A stretch of 64,000 nucleotides of DNA, taken from positions 558,001 through 622,000 of the forward strand of contig OZ219800.1 of the NCBI GenBank assembly GCA_964291275.2. Direction: 5' to 3'. This document shows, piece by piece, positions 9,645 through 18,194 of this stretch. A model generated the notes under the pieces. It saw only the letters and a program-made list of their open reading frames with translations, had not been told where the DNA came from and made no database searches. The position numbers and the translations under genes are program-made. Origin of the DNA: Bin80 sp964291275 (GTDB lineage Bacteria > Bacteroidota > Rhodothermia > Rhodothermales > Bin80). Each line of letters opens with the position of its first letter. Position 1 is the first letter of the stretch.

Positions 9645-12502
9645 TAGAATTGCAGCCGTACCCCTGCGTGTACTCGTCGGGGTTCAGAGTAGTAATTAGG
9701 TCGGGAAAAGTATCCGGGATCTGCCGACTGGATGGGGGCAGAGAATGTGATATCAGGAAGCCCCGTATCCCCGTAGACCGTCACCGCATTCCTCCGATCA
9801 AGTGCGTTATAGACGTGAAGGAACAGGCGAGGACGTACCGGGCCGATCGAAAATTCACGATAAATATCGAGATCAACCTGGAAGGTAGAGGGCTGTCTGC
9901 GTGCATTCGTCGGAAACTCCGGCCGCACATCTGCTCCCACAAGCGCGGCTTCCTCAAAACTCGGAGTGTATGGGAATCCAGAAGCCCATACAACGAGCGC
10001 AGAAGCACCCCAATTGCGCCCACCCACGAAGGAAGAACCGGCAACCTTGTGACGTTGATCCCATCCCAGGGGCAGAAGTGCCAAGCGCGGTTCCTCCTCA
10101 TTACCCGCCGCAAAAAACTCCTCTGTCGGATCTGAATTTGACCCCTCAACCACTTGGTAGGTGTAGTTCAATTCGAACCCGTAGTTATTCGCGTAGGGAC
10201 GCGACACCGAGAGGGTGACTCCACGTGTATTCGCATAGTCCCGATTAGCGTACACGACGTAATTGACACCAGGCAATTCGGTTTCAATCAACCGTGAAGT
10301 GGATACCCAACTCCGAACATCCCGATTATAGGCCGTTACATTCAGCACTACACCTCGGATCGCCTGTTTGAGACCGATTTCGTACATGACTGTACGTTGA
10401 GCGTCCAAGTCAGGGTTTCCAAAGGGGCCGTGACGGCCAGTTTGGCGCGGAATCTTGTATCCAAAGTTGTCGAACAGTCGGTTCAGCGTTGGAATCTGGA
10501 GGAAATGTCCCCACGAAAAGTGGATCACACCTTCTTCCGTAATGGGGTAAGCAACCCCCAATCTGGGGGAGAACTGCAGTTTAGGGCTCGAATCCGTCCA
10601 CCAATAGGCTTCCCTGTCTGCCTGCGTCAGAGTATTGTCTGCACGCTCCTCATCGTCCGTAATGATACCGTTGCCGTCAGTATCCCGATACAGATTGACT
10701 TTTTTGAATGGATTGTAGATGTTCGGGTCCGATCCATCTGCGGGTATGTTCGCCCTTGCATCGAAAAAATCCATTCGCACCCCCGCATTCACGATAAAGC
10801 TTTCATACTCAATCTTGTCCTGCAAGTAGGCACTTATTGAGATCGGCTCAACACCATCAAACTGACGGTAGTTGAAGGATGCAGGGGGCGGAGCAGCTGG
10901 CATGAAGGGTTCAAGAACCTGGCCGGTGGGACCGAGTGCCGGCACAATACCGTACTCCTCAAATTGAAGCTGGTCCATGCGGGCCTCGAATCCTACTTTG
11001 ATCAGATGGTAACGCGAGAACTGACTGGTAAAATCTCCCTTGATGAAGTAACTCCGCGTACTCCTGTTGAAACGCCCAAGGTCCGTTCCACCACGCGCAA
11101 AACGGTTGCCACCGGCTTCAACCTGCTCCCATACCCCCGAAGTGATCTCGATTGAATCCGGCGGACTCAGGGTAAAATCGTTGTATAGTGCATCCGTCAA
11201 ACTGGAAAAACGGTAGCGTTCAGCTGACTTTTCAAAAGTAGCCAGATTCAGCGTATAGAAGGTACGTGCATTAATCAGATGCGTGAACTTGAGCTTCAGG
11301 TCTATGCCGTTATCATAAACCTGAGGGACCCCATGCGGAGCCCACCGGTAGTATTGGTAACGCCCACCCAAATCATTCGCCTCGGTCCGTGATCCCAAAC
11401 CGATCACATTAAGGATCATATTGCTTGTAAGTTGAATCCGGAAATTGGCTTGCCAACTCAACTTTTGCCACGTGTTCATTGGCACAAGCGAAGAATCACC
11501 TCCTGAACCATCAATATCATACAGATTGGCTCCATACAACCAGCCATCGTTGCTGAAATAGCGACCGTTAGCATAGAGCGTCAGACGATCCTTGATAATT
11601 GGACCGTCAATGGAGGCATTCAGGTTTGAGTAGTGCGTTGGTGCCAAAGGCAAGTAGGAATACACATCCACTTGATCATAAGGGAATCCTGTGGTCAGCT
11701 CATCCAATTGGGTCCCCAGTAGCAGGTTACGTCCTCCTTCACCGGGCACCAGGTATGTGCCGGAGTAGGCTTCTACTGAACCACCAATTCGATCATTCCG
11801 TCCCTCTTTTGTTACCACATTGATGACACCGCTCATGGCATTACCGTACTCAGCATTGAAGGTGCCGCTGATCACCTGAAGCTCCTGTATACCTTCATTC
11901 TCTAACTGAAGTGCGGTTGAGCCATCGTATGTGTCTGTCACAGGGACGCCATCAACCATAACGACAACCTCACTGCTGCGACCACCCCGTATATGGAAGC
12001 CTCCACGTTCGGTTACCCCGGCCTGTACACTCAGTACCTGGCTCAACTCCTGTACTGGCAATCGGTCAATGGTTTCTGCAGTCACACGCGCCTCACTGCT
12101 GGTTAGATCTTTCCTAACACGAATGGCTTCAGCGATTACGACGATTTCTTCCCCCTCAATGACCTCCTCACGCAATACAAAATTGATCTCAGTAGTCAGA
12201 TCCACGCTCACATGCACGCCCTCACGCCGCTGGGTTGCAAAACCTACAAAGGAGGCAACCAGTTCGTACACGCCCGGCCGGACACCAATTATCACATAAC
12301 GTCCATCCGCATCTGTAACCCCGCCCTGTAGTGTACCGTCGATAGCCACATTCACACCTGGCAACGTCTCTCCTGTGGTCCCATCTGTAACCAAGCCTGT
12401 AAGTTTGCCCGTCGTTTGCGCGCTTGCAGGCACTGCCATCAGGAATACAAGTACCGCTAGACCATTAATCAAGCAGGCTGGTTCTCTCGAGAATCCTCTC
12501 AT
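9644..12502 (-). CDS. TonB-dependent receptor with carboxypeptidase-like N-terminal domain
   Basis: A 952-residue outer-membrane receptor. In order: signal peptide (to about residue 28, PASAQ); a carboxypeptidase-regulatory-like beta sandwich (LTGLVTDGTTGETLPGVNVAI ... VGFATQRREGV); the plug domain (LSQVLSVQAGVTERGGFHIRGGRSSEVVVMVDGVPV); then a long beta barrel ending in a terminal aromatic residue (GVRLQF). There is no SusD partner next to it; instead it is coupled to a T9SS protein and a PorV-like protein. Such receptors use TonB energy to import ligands or, in some FCB clusters, to act with secreted partners. The first 38 nt overlap the 3' end of the PPIase gene upstream, supporting a common operon. 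Confidence 0.88.
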   Translation of the reverse strand: MRGFSREPACLINGLAVLVFLMAVPASAQTTGKLTGLVTDGTTGETLPGVNVAIDGTLQGGVTDADGRYVIIGVRPGVYELVASFVGFATQRREGVHVSVDLTTEINFVLREEVIEGEEIVVIAEAIRVRKDLTSSEARVTAETIDRLPVQELSQVLSVQAGVTERGGFHIRGGRSSEVVVMVDGVPVTDTYDGSTALQLENEGIQELQVISGTFNAEYGNAMSGVINVVTKEGRNDRIGGSVEAYSGTYLVPGEGGRNLLLGTQLDELTTGFPYDQVDVYSYLPLAPTHYSNLNASIDGPIIKDRLTLYANGRYFSNDGWLYGANLYDIDGSGGDSSLVPMNTWQKLSWQANFRIQLTSNMILNVIGLGSRTEANDLGGRYQYYRWAPHGVPQVYDNGIDLKLKFTHLINARTFYTLNLATFEKSAERYRFSSLTDALYNDFTLSPPDSIEITSGVWEQVEAGGNRFARGGTDLGRFNRSTRSYFIKGDFTSQFSRYHLIKVGFEARMDQLQFEEYGIVPALGPTGQVLEPFMPAAPPPASFNYRQFDGVEPISISAYLQDKIEYESFIVNAGVRMDFFDARANIPADGSDPNIYNPFKKVNLYRDTDGNGIITDDEERADNTLTQADREAYWWTDSSPKLQFSPRLGVAYPITEEGVIHFSWGHFLQIPTLNRLFDNFGYKIPRQTGRHGPFGNPDLDAQRTVMYEIGLKQAIRGVVLNVTAYNRDVRSWVSTSRLIETELPGVNYVVYANRDYANTRGVTLSVSRPYANNYGFELNYTYQVVEGSNSDPTEEFFAAGNEEEPRLALLPLGWDQRHKVAGSSFVGGRNWGASALVVWASGFPYTPSFEEAALVGADVRPEFPTNARRQPSTFQVDLDIYREFSIGPVRPRLFLHVYNALDRRNAVTVYGDTGLPDITFSAPIQSADPGYFSRPNYYSEPRRVHAGVRLQF

Positions 12503-14057
12503 CGACTTTTAGTCCATAGCGCAAGATAAGCTCGGCATATCTGGCCAGACGTATCTCTCTTTGTTTTTCCTCAGCAAGAGCCCAATATATTGCACTTTTT
12601 GCTTCTGCGAAGCTTTTTCGAAATTCTGGATACTGTTTACCTGTTTTTAGCAATATCCACCCCTCATTTGTTTCGAACGGACCGACAATCACACCCTCCG
12701 AGGCATCGAAGATCTCATTCGACCGAGGACCCAGTTGATGTGCAAAGAACAACTCCTCCGGCCCAGTAAAGTCAATGGCATTATTTTTTGCGGCGTTGGC
12801 CTCCGCTTCGGTCGCGAAAAAGTGCCACCGCAAGGCAACCTGCCGGGAACGCACAAACTCATTTGCAGGGGCACTGTCGTAGTAAGTACGCATTTCTGCA
12901 TCAGTTACGTCCACAGAATCTGCTGTTTGCAGATATTCAACGATGTACCTGTCCATTGCCTCACGCAATCGGGTCCGATATATCTGTGTATCTTGAAGCG
13001 ATTGCCCCGCCAGCAACATTTGCTCTGCGACAACCAAGCCGCGGGAAAATTCCCGTAAATCAGCCACCGTCCGAACCTGAGCTCGCTGTCGATCACTGGC
13101 AAACCGTGCATGCTCCCGAAAATCCGATACAGTCCAGATCTGTACAGGATCTCCGTAGCGCAGGAGCTCTTGGGAATCCAGATTCTGTTCAATAATTTCG
13201 TTCCCGGGCGTGATCCTGATGATCAGCGCATCTAGTACCTGATCATTGAACACTATCCTGCTTTCATCGACGAGTCGCAATGTGTAATCCCGGCGTGCAA
13301 GTGCATGTGCGCGTTCCAATGCATAGGCTTTATAATGAGGCCTTCTGGTCTGGAATTCTGTTTCCGTGATGATCGGCCTGGTAAACCGTTCTTCGACTCT
13401 AATCAATGAATACCCCTGCGCTGTACGTACCGGTTCAGAGACCTGCCCAATAGAGAGCGTGAACGCAGCCTCTTCGAAAGCTGGATCCATTTCATCGAAG
13501 GTAAATGGCGGTAGCAGACCGCCTGATTCTCTGAGATCGGGATCTCTGAAGATCTCACGTGCCAGTTCTTCAAAAGAAGCTCCCCCCTGCAGACGTTGAC
13601 GCAGCTCCAGCGCCTCTGTCAGCGTTCGCGCATAGAGATGACGTGCAGTTACCGTGGTCTGTGCACGTGCGTACAGCGTGCGTACGTAAGCTTCGGATAC
13701 TTTAACGGTATCCAGGAGAGCCTGCTTAATGTAGAGGTCCAGTAGCAGCTTGCGACCGAGTACCTGTTCGCGAATTTTGTAATGGGGCGTTTCTGCAATA
13801 CCCAAATTGTGCACTTCCATGACTGCCAACCTTGTTGCGGCCATATCATAAACAAAGGCGGACCGCCGCTGTGGTGTATCCTGAACGCCTGTCCGAAGGA
13901 GCCAGGCTCTGTATGCCTGCACGAATTCGGATTGTGTAACTGTAACTCCCTTTGAGACAGCAACCGCTGGATCCGATTCAACCCTGCACCCCGAAAGCAA
14001 CAGCCCACACACCAACCAGAGTTTCCAGTCTGAGGTCCTCCACGTACGTATTTTCAT
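12465..14057 (-). CDS. Parvulin-type peptidyl-prolyl isomerase lipoprotein
   Basis: A SurA/PpiC-like periplasmic chaperone. From the ATG at 14057 (MKIRTWRTS) the N-terminus is a lipoprotein signal with lipobox LLSGC. An upstream ATG at 14087 adds ten residues and is less likely. A parvulin domain spans roughly residues 135-230 (TARHLYARTL, GASFEELAREIFRDPDLRESGG, FTLSIGQVSEPVRTAQGYSLIRV). A second, weaker PPIase-like segment is near the C-terminus (ATEAEANAAK, GVIVGPFETNEGWILLKTG). These proteins help fold outer-membrane barrels in the periplasm, which fits its place as first gene of a unit encoding a TonB receptor and a PorV-like barrel. Confidence 0.82.
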   Translation of the reverse strand: MKIRTWRTSDWKLWLVCGLLLSGCRVESDPAVAVSKGVTVTQSEFVQAYRAWLLRTGVQDTPQRRSAFVYDMAATRLAVMEVHNLGIAETPHYKIREQVLGRKLLLDLYIKQALLDTVKVSEAYVRTLYARAQTTVTARHLYARTLTEALELRQRLQGGASFEELAREIFRDPDLRESGGLLPPFTFDEMDPAFEEAAFTLSIGQVSEPVRTAQGYSLIRVEERFTRPIITETEFQTRRPHYKAYALERAHALARRDYTLRLVDESRIVFNDQVLDALIIRITPGNEIIEQNLDSQELLRYGDPVQIWTVSDFREHARFASDRQRAQVRTVADLREFSRGLVVAEQMLLAGQSLQDTQIYRTRLREAMDRYIVEYLQTADSVDVTDAEMRTYYDSAPANEFVRSRQVALRWHFFATEAEANAAKNNAIDFTGPEELFFAHQLGPRSNEIFDASEGVIVGPFETNEGWILLKTGKQYPEFRKSFAEAKSAIYWALAEEKQREIRLARYAELILRYGLKVDERILERTSLLD

Positions 14058-14165
14058 CGAATATCTGTACTCAGTGTTGGAACGCATTAGACATCAATTG
14101 ACCTGGTGGGCCAGTATCTTAGTTGGTACGTATAAGTCAACACACGAGCAGGCACAATAACTCGC

Positions 14166-15245
14166 ATGCAACGCCCCAGGAGAGACTCTCGCCCCGTCCA
14201 AGTAGGTCCAGTGCAAATTGGTGGAAAGGCACCAATCGCTGTACAGTCCATGACGGTGTCCAAGACCTATAAAGTTAGCGAAACACTCAATGAGATCGCC
14301 CAACTTGCAGAAGCCGGTGCTGATATCGTTCGTGTGGCTGTTCCAAGGCCGGAAGATGCCGAAGCACTCCGGGACATCGTGCAGGGGGCCAGCGTGCCCA
14401 TTGTCGCCGACATTCACTTTAATCACACCTATGCTTTGAAAGCCATTGAAGCTGGTGTTGCAAAAGTCAGGATCAATCCCGGAAATATCGGCAAAGAGGA
14501 ATGGGAGCGTGAGGTTCTACTTGCTGCAAAAGAAGCCCATACTCCAATTCGTATCGGAGTTAACGGCGGGTCACTGGAACGTGATATTCTGGATAAATAT
14601 GGCTATCCACAACCAGAGGCACTGTTGGAGAGCGCAATGCGCCACGTCGAAATCTGTGCACGACACGGCTTTGAAGATATTGTGATTTCCGTAAAGCACT
14701 CCGATGTGTTTTTCATGATTCAGGCCTATCGGCTCGTGGCCGAGCATACAAACTTCCCTCTTCACTTAGGTGTGACTGAGTCCGGTTCTTTCAAAGTAGG
14801 TACGATCAAGAGCTCAATTGGTATTGGCGCATTGTTGGCCGATGGCATTGGGGATACTATCCGCGTTTCATTGGCTACCGAATCCGTGAAAGAGGTTGAG
14901 ACTGCACACGCAATCCTGAAGTCACTTCGGCTTGGTCGTCCAGGGGTTAACGTCATCGCATGCCCTACATGTGGTCGGTTAAACGGCGATCTGTTTACGA
15001 TCGTAGAGGAAGTAGAGACTGCGGTAAATGCCCGCAAATTTGAGAAGGACTTGACGGTGGCATTGATGGGTTGCGCAGTAAACGGCCCCGGCGAGGCACA
15101 GGGGGCTGACCTTGGCATTTCGCTTGGACGTGGGAGAGCGCACCTGTTCAAGCAGGGCAAGGTCGTTGGTACGGTGCCTGAATCTCAGATTGTACAGACA
15201 GTTTTGGAGGCTATTGAAGACTGGGATCCAGAACAGGAGAGCTGA
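14166..15245 (+). CDS. ispG: 4-hydroxy-3-methylbut-2-enyl diphosphate synthase (MEP pathway)
   Basis: IspG (GcpE) reduces methylerythritol cyclodiphosphate to HMBPP, the sixth step of the MEP isoprenoid pathway, using a [4Fe-4S] cluster. The 359-residue protein has the N-terminal TIM-barrel signature (PIAVQSMTVSKTY, VRVAVPRPEDAEAL, KVRINPGNIG) and the C-terminal cluster-binding region with CPTCGR plus the third Cys in MGCAVNGPGEA. It lacks the large internal insertion found in the long IspG of plants and many Bacteroidota, so it is the short form. The gene diverges from the PPIase operon and its last 35 nt overlap the convergent sulfatase gene. ispE lies about 11 kb away, consistent with a working MEP pathway. 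Confidence 0.97.
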   Translation: MQRPRRDSRPVQVGPVQIGGKAPIAVQSMTVSKTYKVSETLNEIAQLAEAGADIVRVAVPRPEDAEALRDIVQGASVPIVADIHFNHTYALKAIEAGVAKVRINPGNIGKEEWEREVLLAAKEAHTPIRIGVNGGSLERDILDKYGYPQPEALLESAMRHVEICARHGFEDIVISVKHSDVFFMIQAYRLVAEHTNFPLHLGVTESGSFKVGTIKSSIGIGALLADGIGDTIRVSLATESVKEVETAHAILKSLRLGRPGVNVIACPTCGRLNGDLFTIVEEVETAVNARKFEKDLTVALMGCAVNGPGEAQGADLGISLGRGRAHLFKQGKVVGTVPESQIVQTVLEAIEDWDPEQES

Positions 15246-16581
15246 ATTCTTCCGCCCAGTCTTCAATCTGCTCCAGAAATCCTGGGATAAGCTCCGAGTA
15301 ATCTCCGCTCACATCTTCGAATGGATTTTCCTCCATATTAAAGAGCCGGATCTCTCCTTCCGTGGAGGTGAAGTGCCATTGGCGCGTACGAACGTAATAC
15401 CCAGTCTGACGCTTGCCCATTGGGTCGGTCTCAGATCGCATTTGCGTAACCCGGCCAATCAAAGCATCTCTCTGAATGCTGCCACGACCTTCAATCACCG
15501 GACGCAAGGACACCCCTGGTAGGTATTCCGGTATCTCTACGGCTGCATAGTCTAGCAGCGTTGGCATTAGATCTGCACTGCTTACAAGCACGTCATCAAA
15601 AACAGCAGGATTGATCGTGCCGGGCCAGTTGAAGATGATCGGTGATCGAAAAGCCTGATCATGCAATGAGAGCTTACCATTGGGACCACCGTTATTGTAG
15701 AGTATCGGTACGTCCTTGTATTCTTCGAAGGGTGGTTGCTCCCAACCATTATCGTTCACATATACAATCAGTGTATTCGACGTAAGCTTGCGCATTTCCA
15801 GGTGGTTGAGCAAATCTCCAACTCCGGCGTCAAACCATGTGCAGTTGCCATAATATTCCTTGGCCGACTCAGACAGCTCGGTACCTCTATACCGGGCATA
15901 GTACGCTTCGGGGGGATTCAAAGGAACGTGCGGCAGGGATGGCCCATACCACAGGAAGAAAGGGTTGTCTACATTACGGTCAATAAAATCAAACACAGGC
16001 TGGGATGTCTCCCGGACGAACTCTACACCATCACCTCCCACGAGTTTTCCGAAGAAACCTGGTTTGCCAACCTCATCTGGAGACCATCCCTTGGACATAC
16101 CTTCGGTAAATCCCCCATTGGCGAAAGACTGCTCCCACCACTTGCCTGCCTGAAAGCTGATATAGCCTGCGCGAGCCAATAGACCAGGAAGGGTCTCAAA
16201 TTCGCGCATGACATTGGCTTCATACATAAAATCCCATTGTATCTGGTCCTCGGAGGAAAGTCGGTTGTATTCGGGATCGGCTGCCTGCTCCCTTGCCTTG
16301 AATTCTTCCATCTGGACAGCATACTGTATGGGATACAACCCCGTACTGAGTGTTTGTAGAGCTGGACGACAGTGGTTGTCCGTTGTGTGGCCCTGTGTAA
16401 AGAGCGTACCCTGATGCGCTAGACGGTCCATGTGTGGCGTATGGACATCGACTGATCCCGTAAAACCAAAATATGGATACCCATGATCATCGCCGATTAT
16501 GAGCACGATATTGGGTGGAGAAGGTGAACTGCATGCGCCGCCAATCACAAGCAGTAATCCAAAAACGAACCCCCGATGCAT
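15211..16581 (-). CDS. Sulfatase-family lipoprotein with variant active-site motif
   Basis: A sulfatase-fold hydrolase exported as a lipoprotein (MHRGFVFGLLLVIGGAC lipobox). The ATG at 16581 is chosen because it has an AGGGA ribosome-binding site; a TTG eight codons upstream is less likely. Family features: metal-binding N-terminus NIVLIIGDDHGYP, the active-site region DNHCRPALQTLSTGLYP, the GKWWEQSF segment, and VNDNGWEQPP for the second metal site. The nucleophile motif reads C-R-P-A-L rather than the usual C-x-P-x-R, a variant also known from other sulfatase subfamilies with C-R-P-S-L. The Cys would be converted to formylglycine if the maturation enzyme accepts this site. The substrate is probably a sulfated polysaccharide (inference). 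The 3' end overlaps ispG convergently. Confidence 0.85.
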   Translation of the reverse strand: MHRGFVFGLLLVIGGACSSPSPPNIVLIIGDDHGYPYFGFTGSVDVHTPHMDRLAHQGTLFTQGHTTDNHCRPALQTLSTGLYPIQYAVQMEEFKAREQAADPEYNRLSSEDQIQWDFMYEANVMREFETLPGLLARAGYISFQAGKWWEQSFANGGFTEGMSKGWSPDEVGKPGFFGKLVGGDGVEFVRETSQPVFDFIDRNVDNPFFLWYGPSLPHVPLNPPEAYYARYRGTELSESAKEYYGNCTWFDAGVGDLLNHLEMRKLTSNTLIVYVNDNGWEQPPFEEYKDVPILYNNGGPNGKLSLHDQAFRSPIIFNWPGTINPAVFDDVLVSSADLMPTLLDYAAVEIPEYLPGVSLRPVIEGRGSIQRDALIGRVTQMRSETDPMGKRQTGYYVRTRQWHFTSTEGEIRLFNMEENPFEDVSGDYSELIPGFLEQIEDWAEEFSSPVLDPSLQ

Positions 16582-16605
16582 GTATAATTCCCTATAAATC
16601 CCCAA

Positions 16606-16993
16606 TTTTAGCGTTGTTACCTCAGCTGCAATGCTCCCTTAGGACCGGCAACCAATCAGCATATAATAACAGACTCAACCTTATCACGTATCGGCAGGAA
16701 CGGCGGATGGTCTTATCGTCTTTGTATTCTCGAAGGGGATCATAACGGTGAGTATCCTCAACCGCTGAGTCTATTAGTGACTACTCGGAAAATGGATGCA
16801 CGAGATAAGGTGTTGTCCATCATGCAACCCAATACCGGCACCCGCCAGAAACAACACAGCTTGAGACCTCCAATAGGCAATGCCACTCGTTGAGCTTGAA
16901 AAAACGTGTTATTGTGGATTCTCCTGCAGCTGCCTTACTTGACACGGTCGAAAGCCTCGGCTGCACCATAGTTACAGAAGTAGGCTATTCAGC
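16606..16993. other. Intergenic stretch without a clear gene
   Basis: About 390 nt between rhomboid and sulfatase genes. The plus strand has a short open stretch ending at the TAG near 17001 (with VIVDSPAAALLD) without a start codon or known family. It must hold the sulfatase promoter. Nothing further is supported. Confidence 0.35.
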
Positions 16994-17638
16994 TTATCCG
17001 TAGTAATCCGACCGTCTAGGTTTAAAGGGTAGCCGTCCACGCCAGTACATGATCATCAGAAATCCAGCTGCCATTCCACCTAAATGTGCCAGGTTTGCCA
17101 CTCCGGGCTGGAAATCAGTCGTTGCGAAAAGAAGCTCTAGTATGCCGTACCCAATCACAAAATACTTAGCCTTCATTGGGATCGGTGGAAAAAGTAGCAT
17201 AATACGCTGCTCTGGAAACATCATGCCAAAGGCAAGAAGTATTCCAAATACGCCGCCTGATGCGCCGATTGTAGGCCAGATCGCTCCCGAGTAATAAGTA
17301 GAAGCAAGTTGCACAAAGCCGGCACCAATCACACAGACAAAATAATAGATTGCAAAGCGTCTGGAACCCCATGTATTCTCAATCTGAGCGCCAAACATCC
17401 ACAGCGCGAACATATTGAATAATATGTGAGTGATCCCCCCGTGAAGGAAACTATACGTTACAAGTTGATACACTTGGAATCCGTGCCCTAGCGGCCACAA
17501 TGCAAACCATTGCAGAAGCGGAAGATTTCCGAGAGCAAACTGGGCAAGGAAACCCAGCCCGTTTATGATTAACAGGTTCTTGATGACAGGTGGAAATGCA
17601 CCATAACCACCTAAACCACCGTACGAGGAATACACCAT
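16994..17638 (-). CDS. Rhomboid-family intramembrane serine protease
   Basis: Rhomboids cleave transmembrane proteins inside the membrane. The 214-residue protein has six or more hydrophobic segments and the family motifs: the loop/helix HGGITHILFNMFALW (residues about 66-80), the catalytic serine in GASGG (Ser127) and the catalytic histidine in NLAHLGG (His185). N- and C-terminal tails are short, as in the basic bacterial six-helix form. It is a single-gene unit upstream of the sulfatase. Its substrate cannot be predicted. Confidence 0.92.
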   Translation of the reverse strand: MVYSSYGGLGGYGAFPPVIKNLLIINGLGFLAQFALGNLPLLQWFALWPLGHGFQVYQLVTYSFLHGGITHILFNMFALWMFGAQIENTWGSRRFAIYYFVCVIGAGFVQLASTYYSGAIWPTIGASGGVFGILLAFGMMFPEQRIMLLFPPIPMKAKYFVIGYGILELLFATTDFQPGVANLAHLGGMAAGFLMIMYWRGRLPFKPRRSDYYG

Positions 17639-18164
17639 CCCAGATATCTATAATCTCGTCTCCTTATAGCACTTGTATTACCATTAGGTTGCAATGCCCG
17701 CAAGGGCGCTACCAACAACAATAGCTCTACACACTTGGTCAGATTCGATCGACCTCTGGAAAATAATCCCAAATACTTGCACAAATTCTTCTATGCAATA
17801 GCACCCTGCATAAGGACGATGCCAGGCCTTAAACGTTTCTGAGATCACCGTCTAGACTTATTATACCCCGAGTCCCTTAGCAGCTAAACCCTAGAAGATT
17901 CCAGTCTTTTTCTCTTTATGCATCTGCCGGAATTTGTATGAGGTTGAACGAAATACTGTGATCTTCCTACGAGAACCCAATATCTGTGCTCTAGACAGCA
18001 CTACCAATTGCGACGCACGTTGAACCTGGATCCAATGCCACTGAAGACCTGAACAAATACTCGTAGAAAACTGGCCTGTCATAACAATCATAAAAATGGA
18101 ACGATCACCTTACTTTCATTGTGCAAAGGACTTATAGGCATCAACCAATAAAAAAGAAAGTCGC
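17639..18164. other. Intergenic region between divergent rhomboid and PBP genes
   Basis: About 525 nt with many stops on both strands. It must contain the rhomboid promoter on one side and the penicillin-binding-protein promoter on the other. No RNA gene or protein was recognised. Confidence 0.4.
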
Positions 18165-18189
18165 ACGATAGCCTATCGTACGCTCGTAC
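18165..18189. promoter_or_regulatory. Two adjacent dyads just upstream of the PBP gene
   Basis: ACGATAG-C-CTATCGT (18165-18179) is a perfect 7-bp dyad. It is followed by GTACG-CT-CGTAC (18178-18189), another perfect dyad, ending 6 nt before the ATG at 18195. They may be an operator or an RNA hairpin hiding the start; no regulator is known. Confidence 0.3.
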
Positions 18190-18194
18190 TACTC

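Noticed and set aside
16890..17001. Plus-strand open stretch with VIVDSPAAALLD before a TAG
   Set aside because: No start codon in frame, no ribosome-binding site and no recognisable family; it also runs into the rhomboid 3' end.
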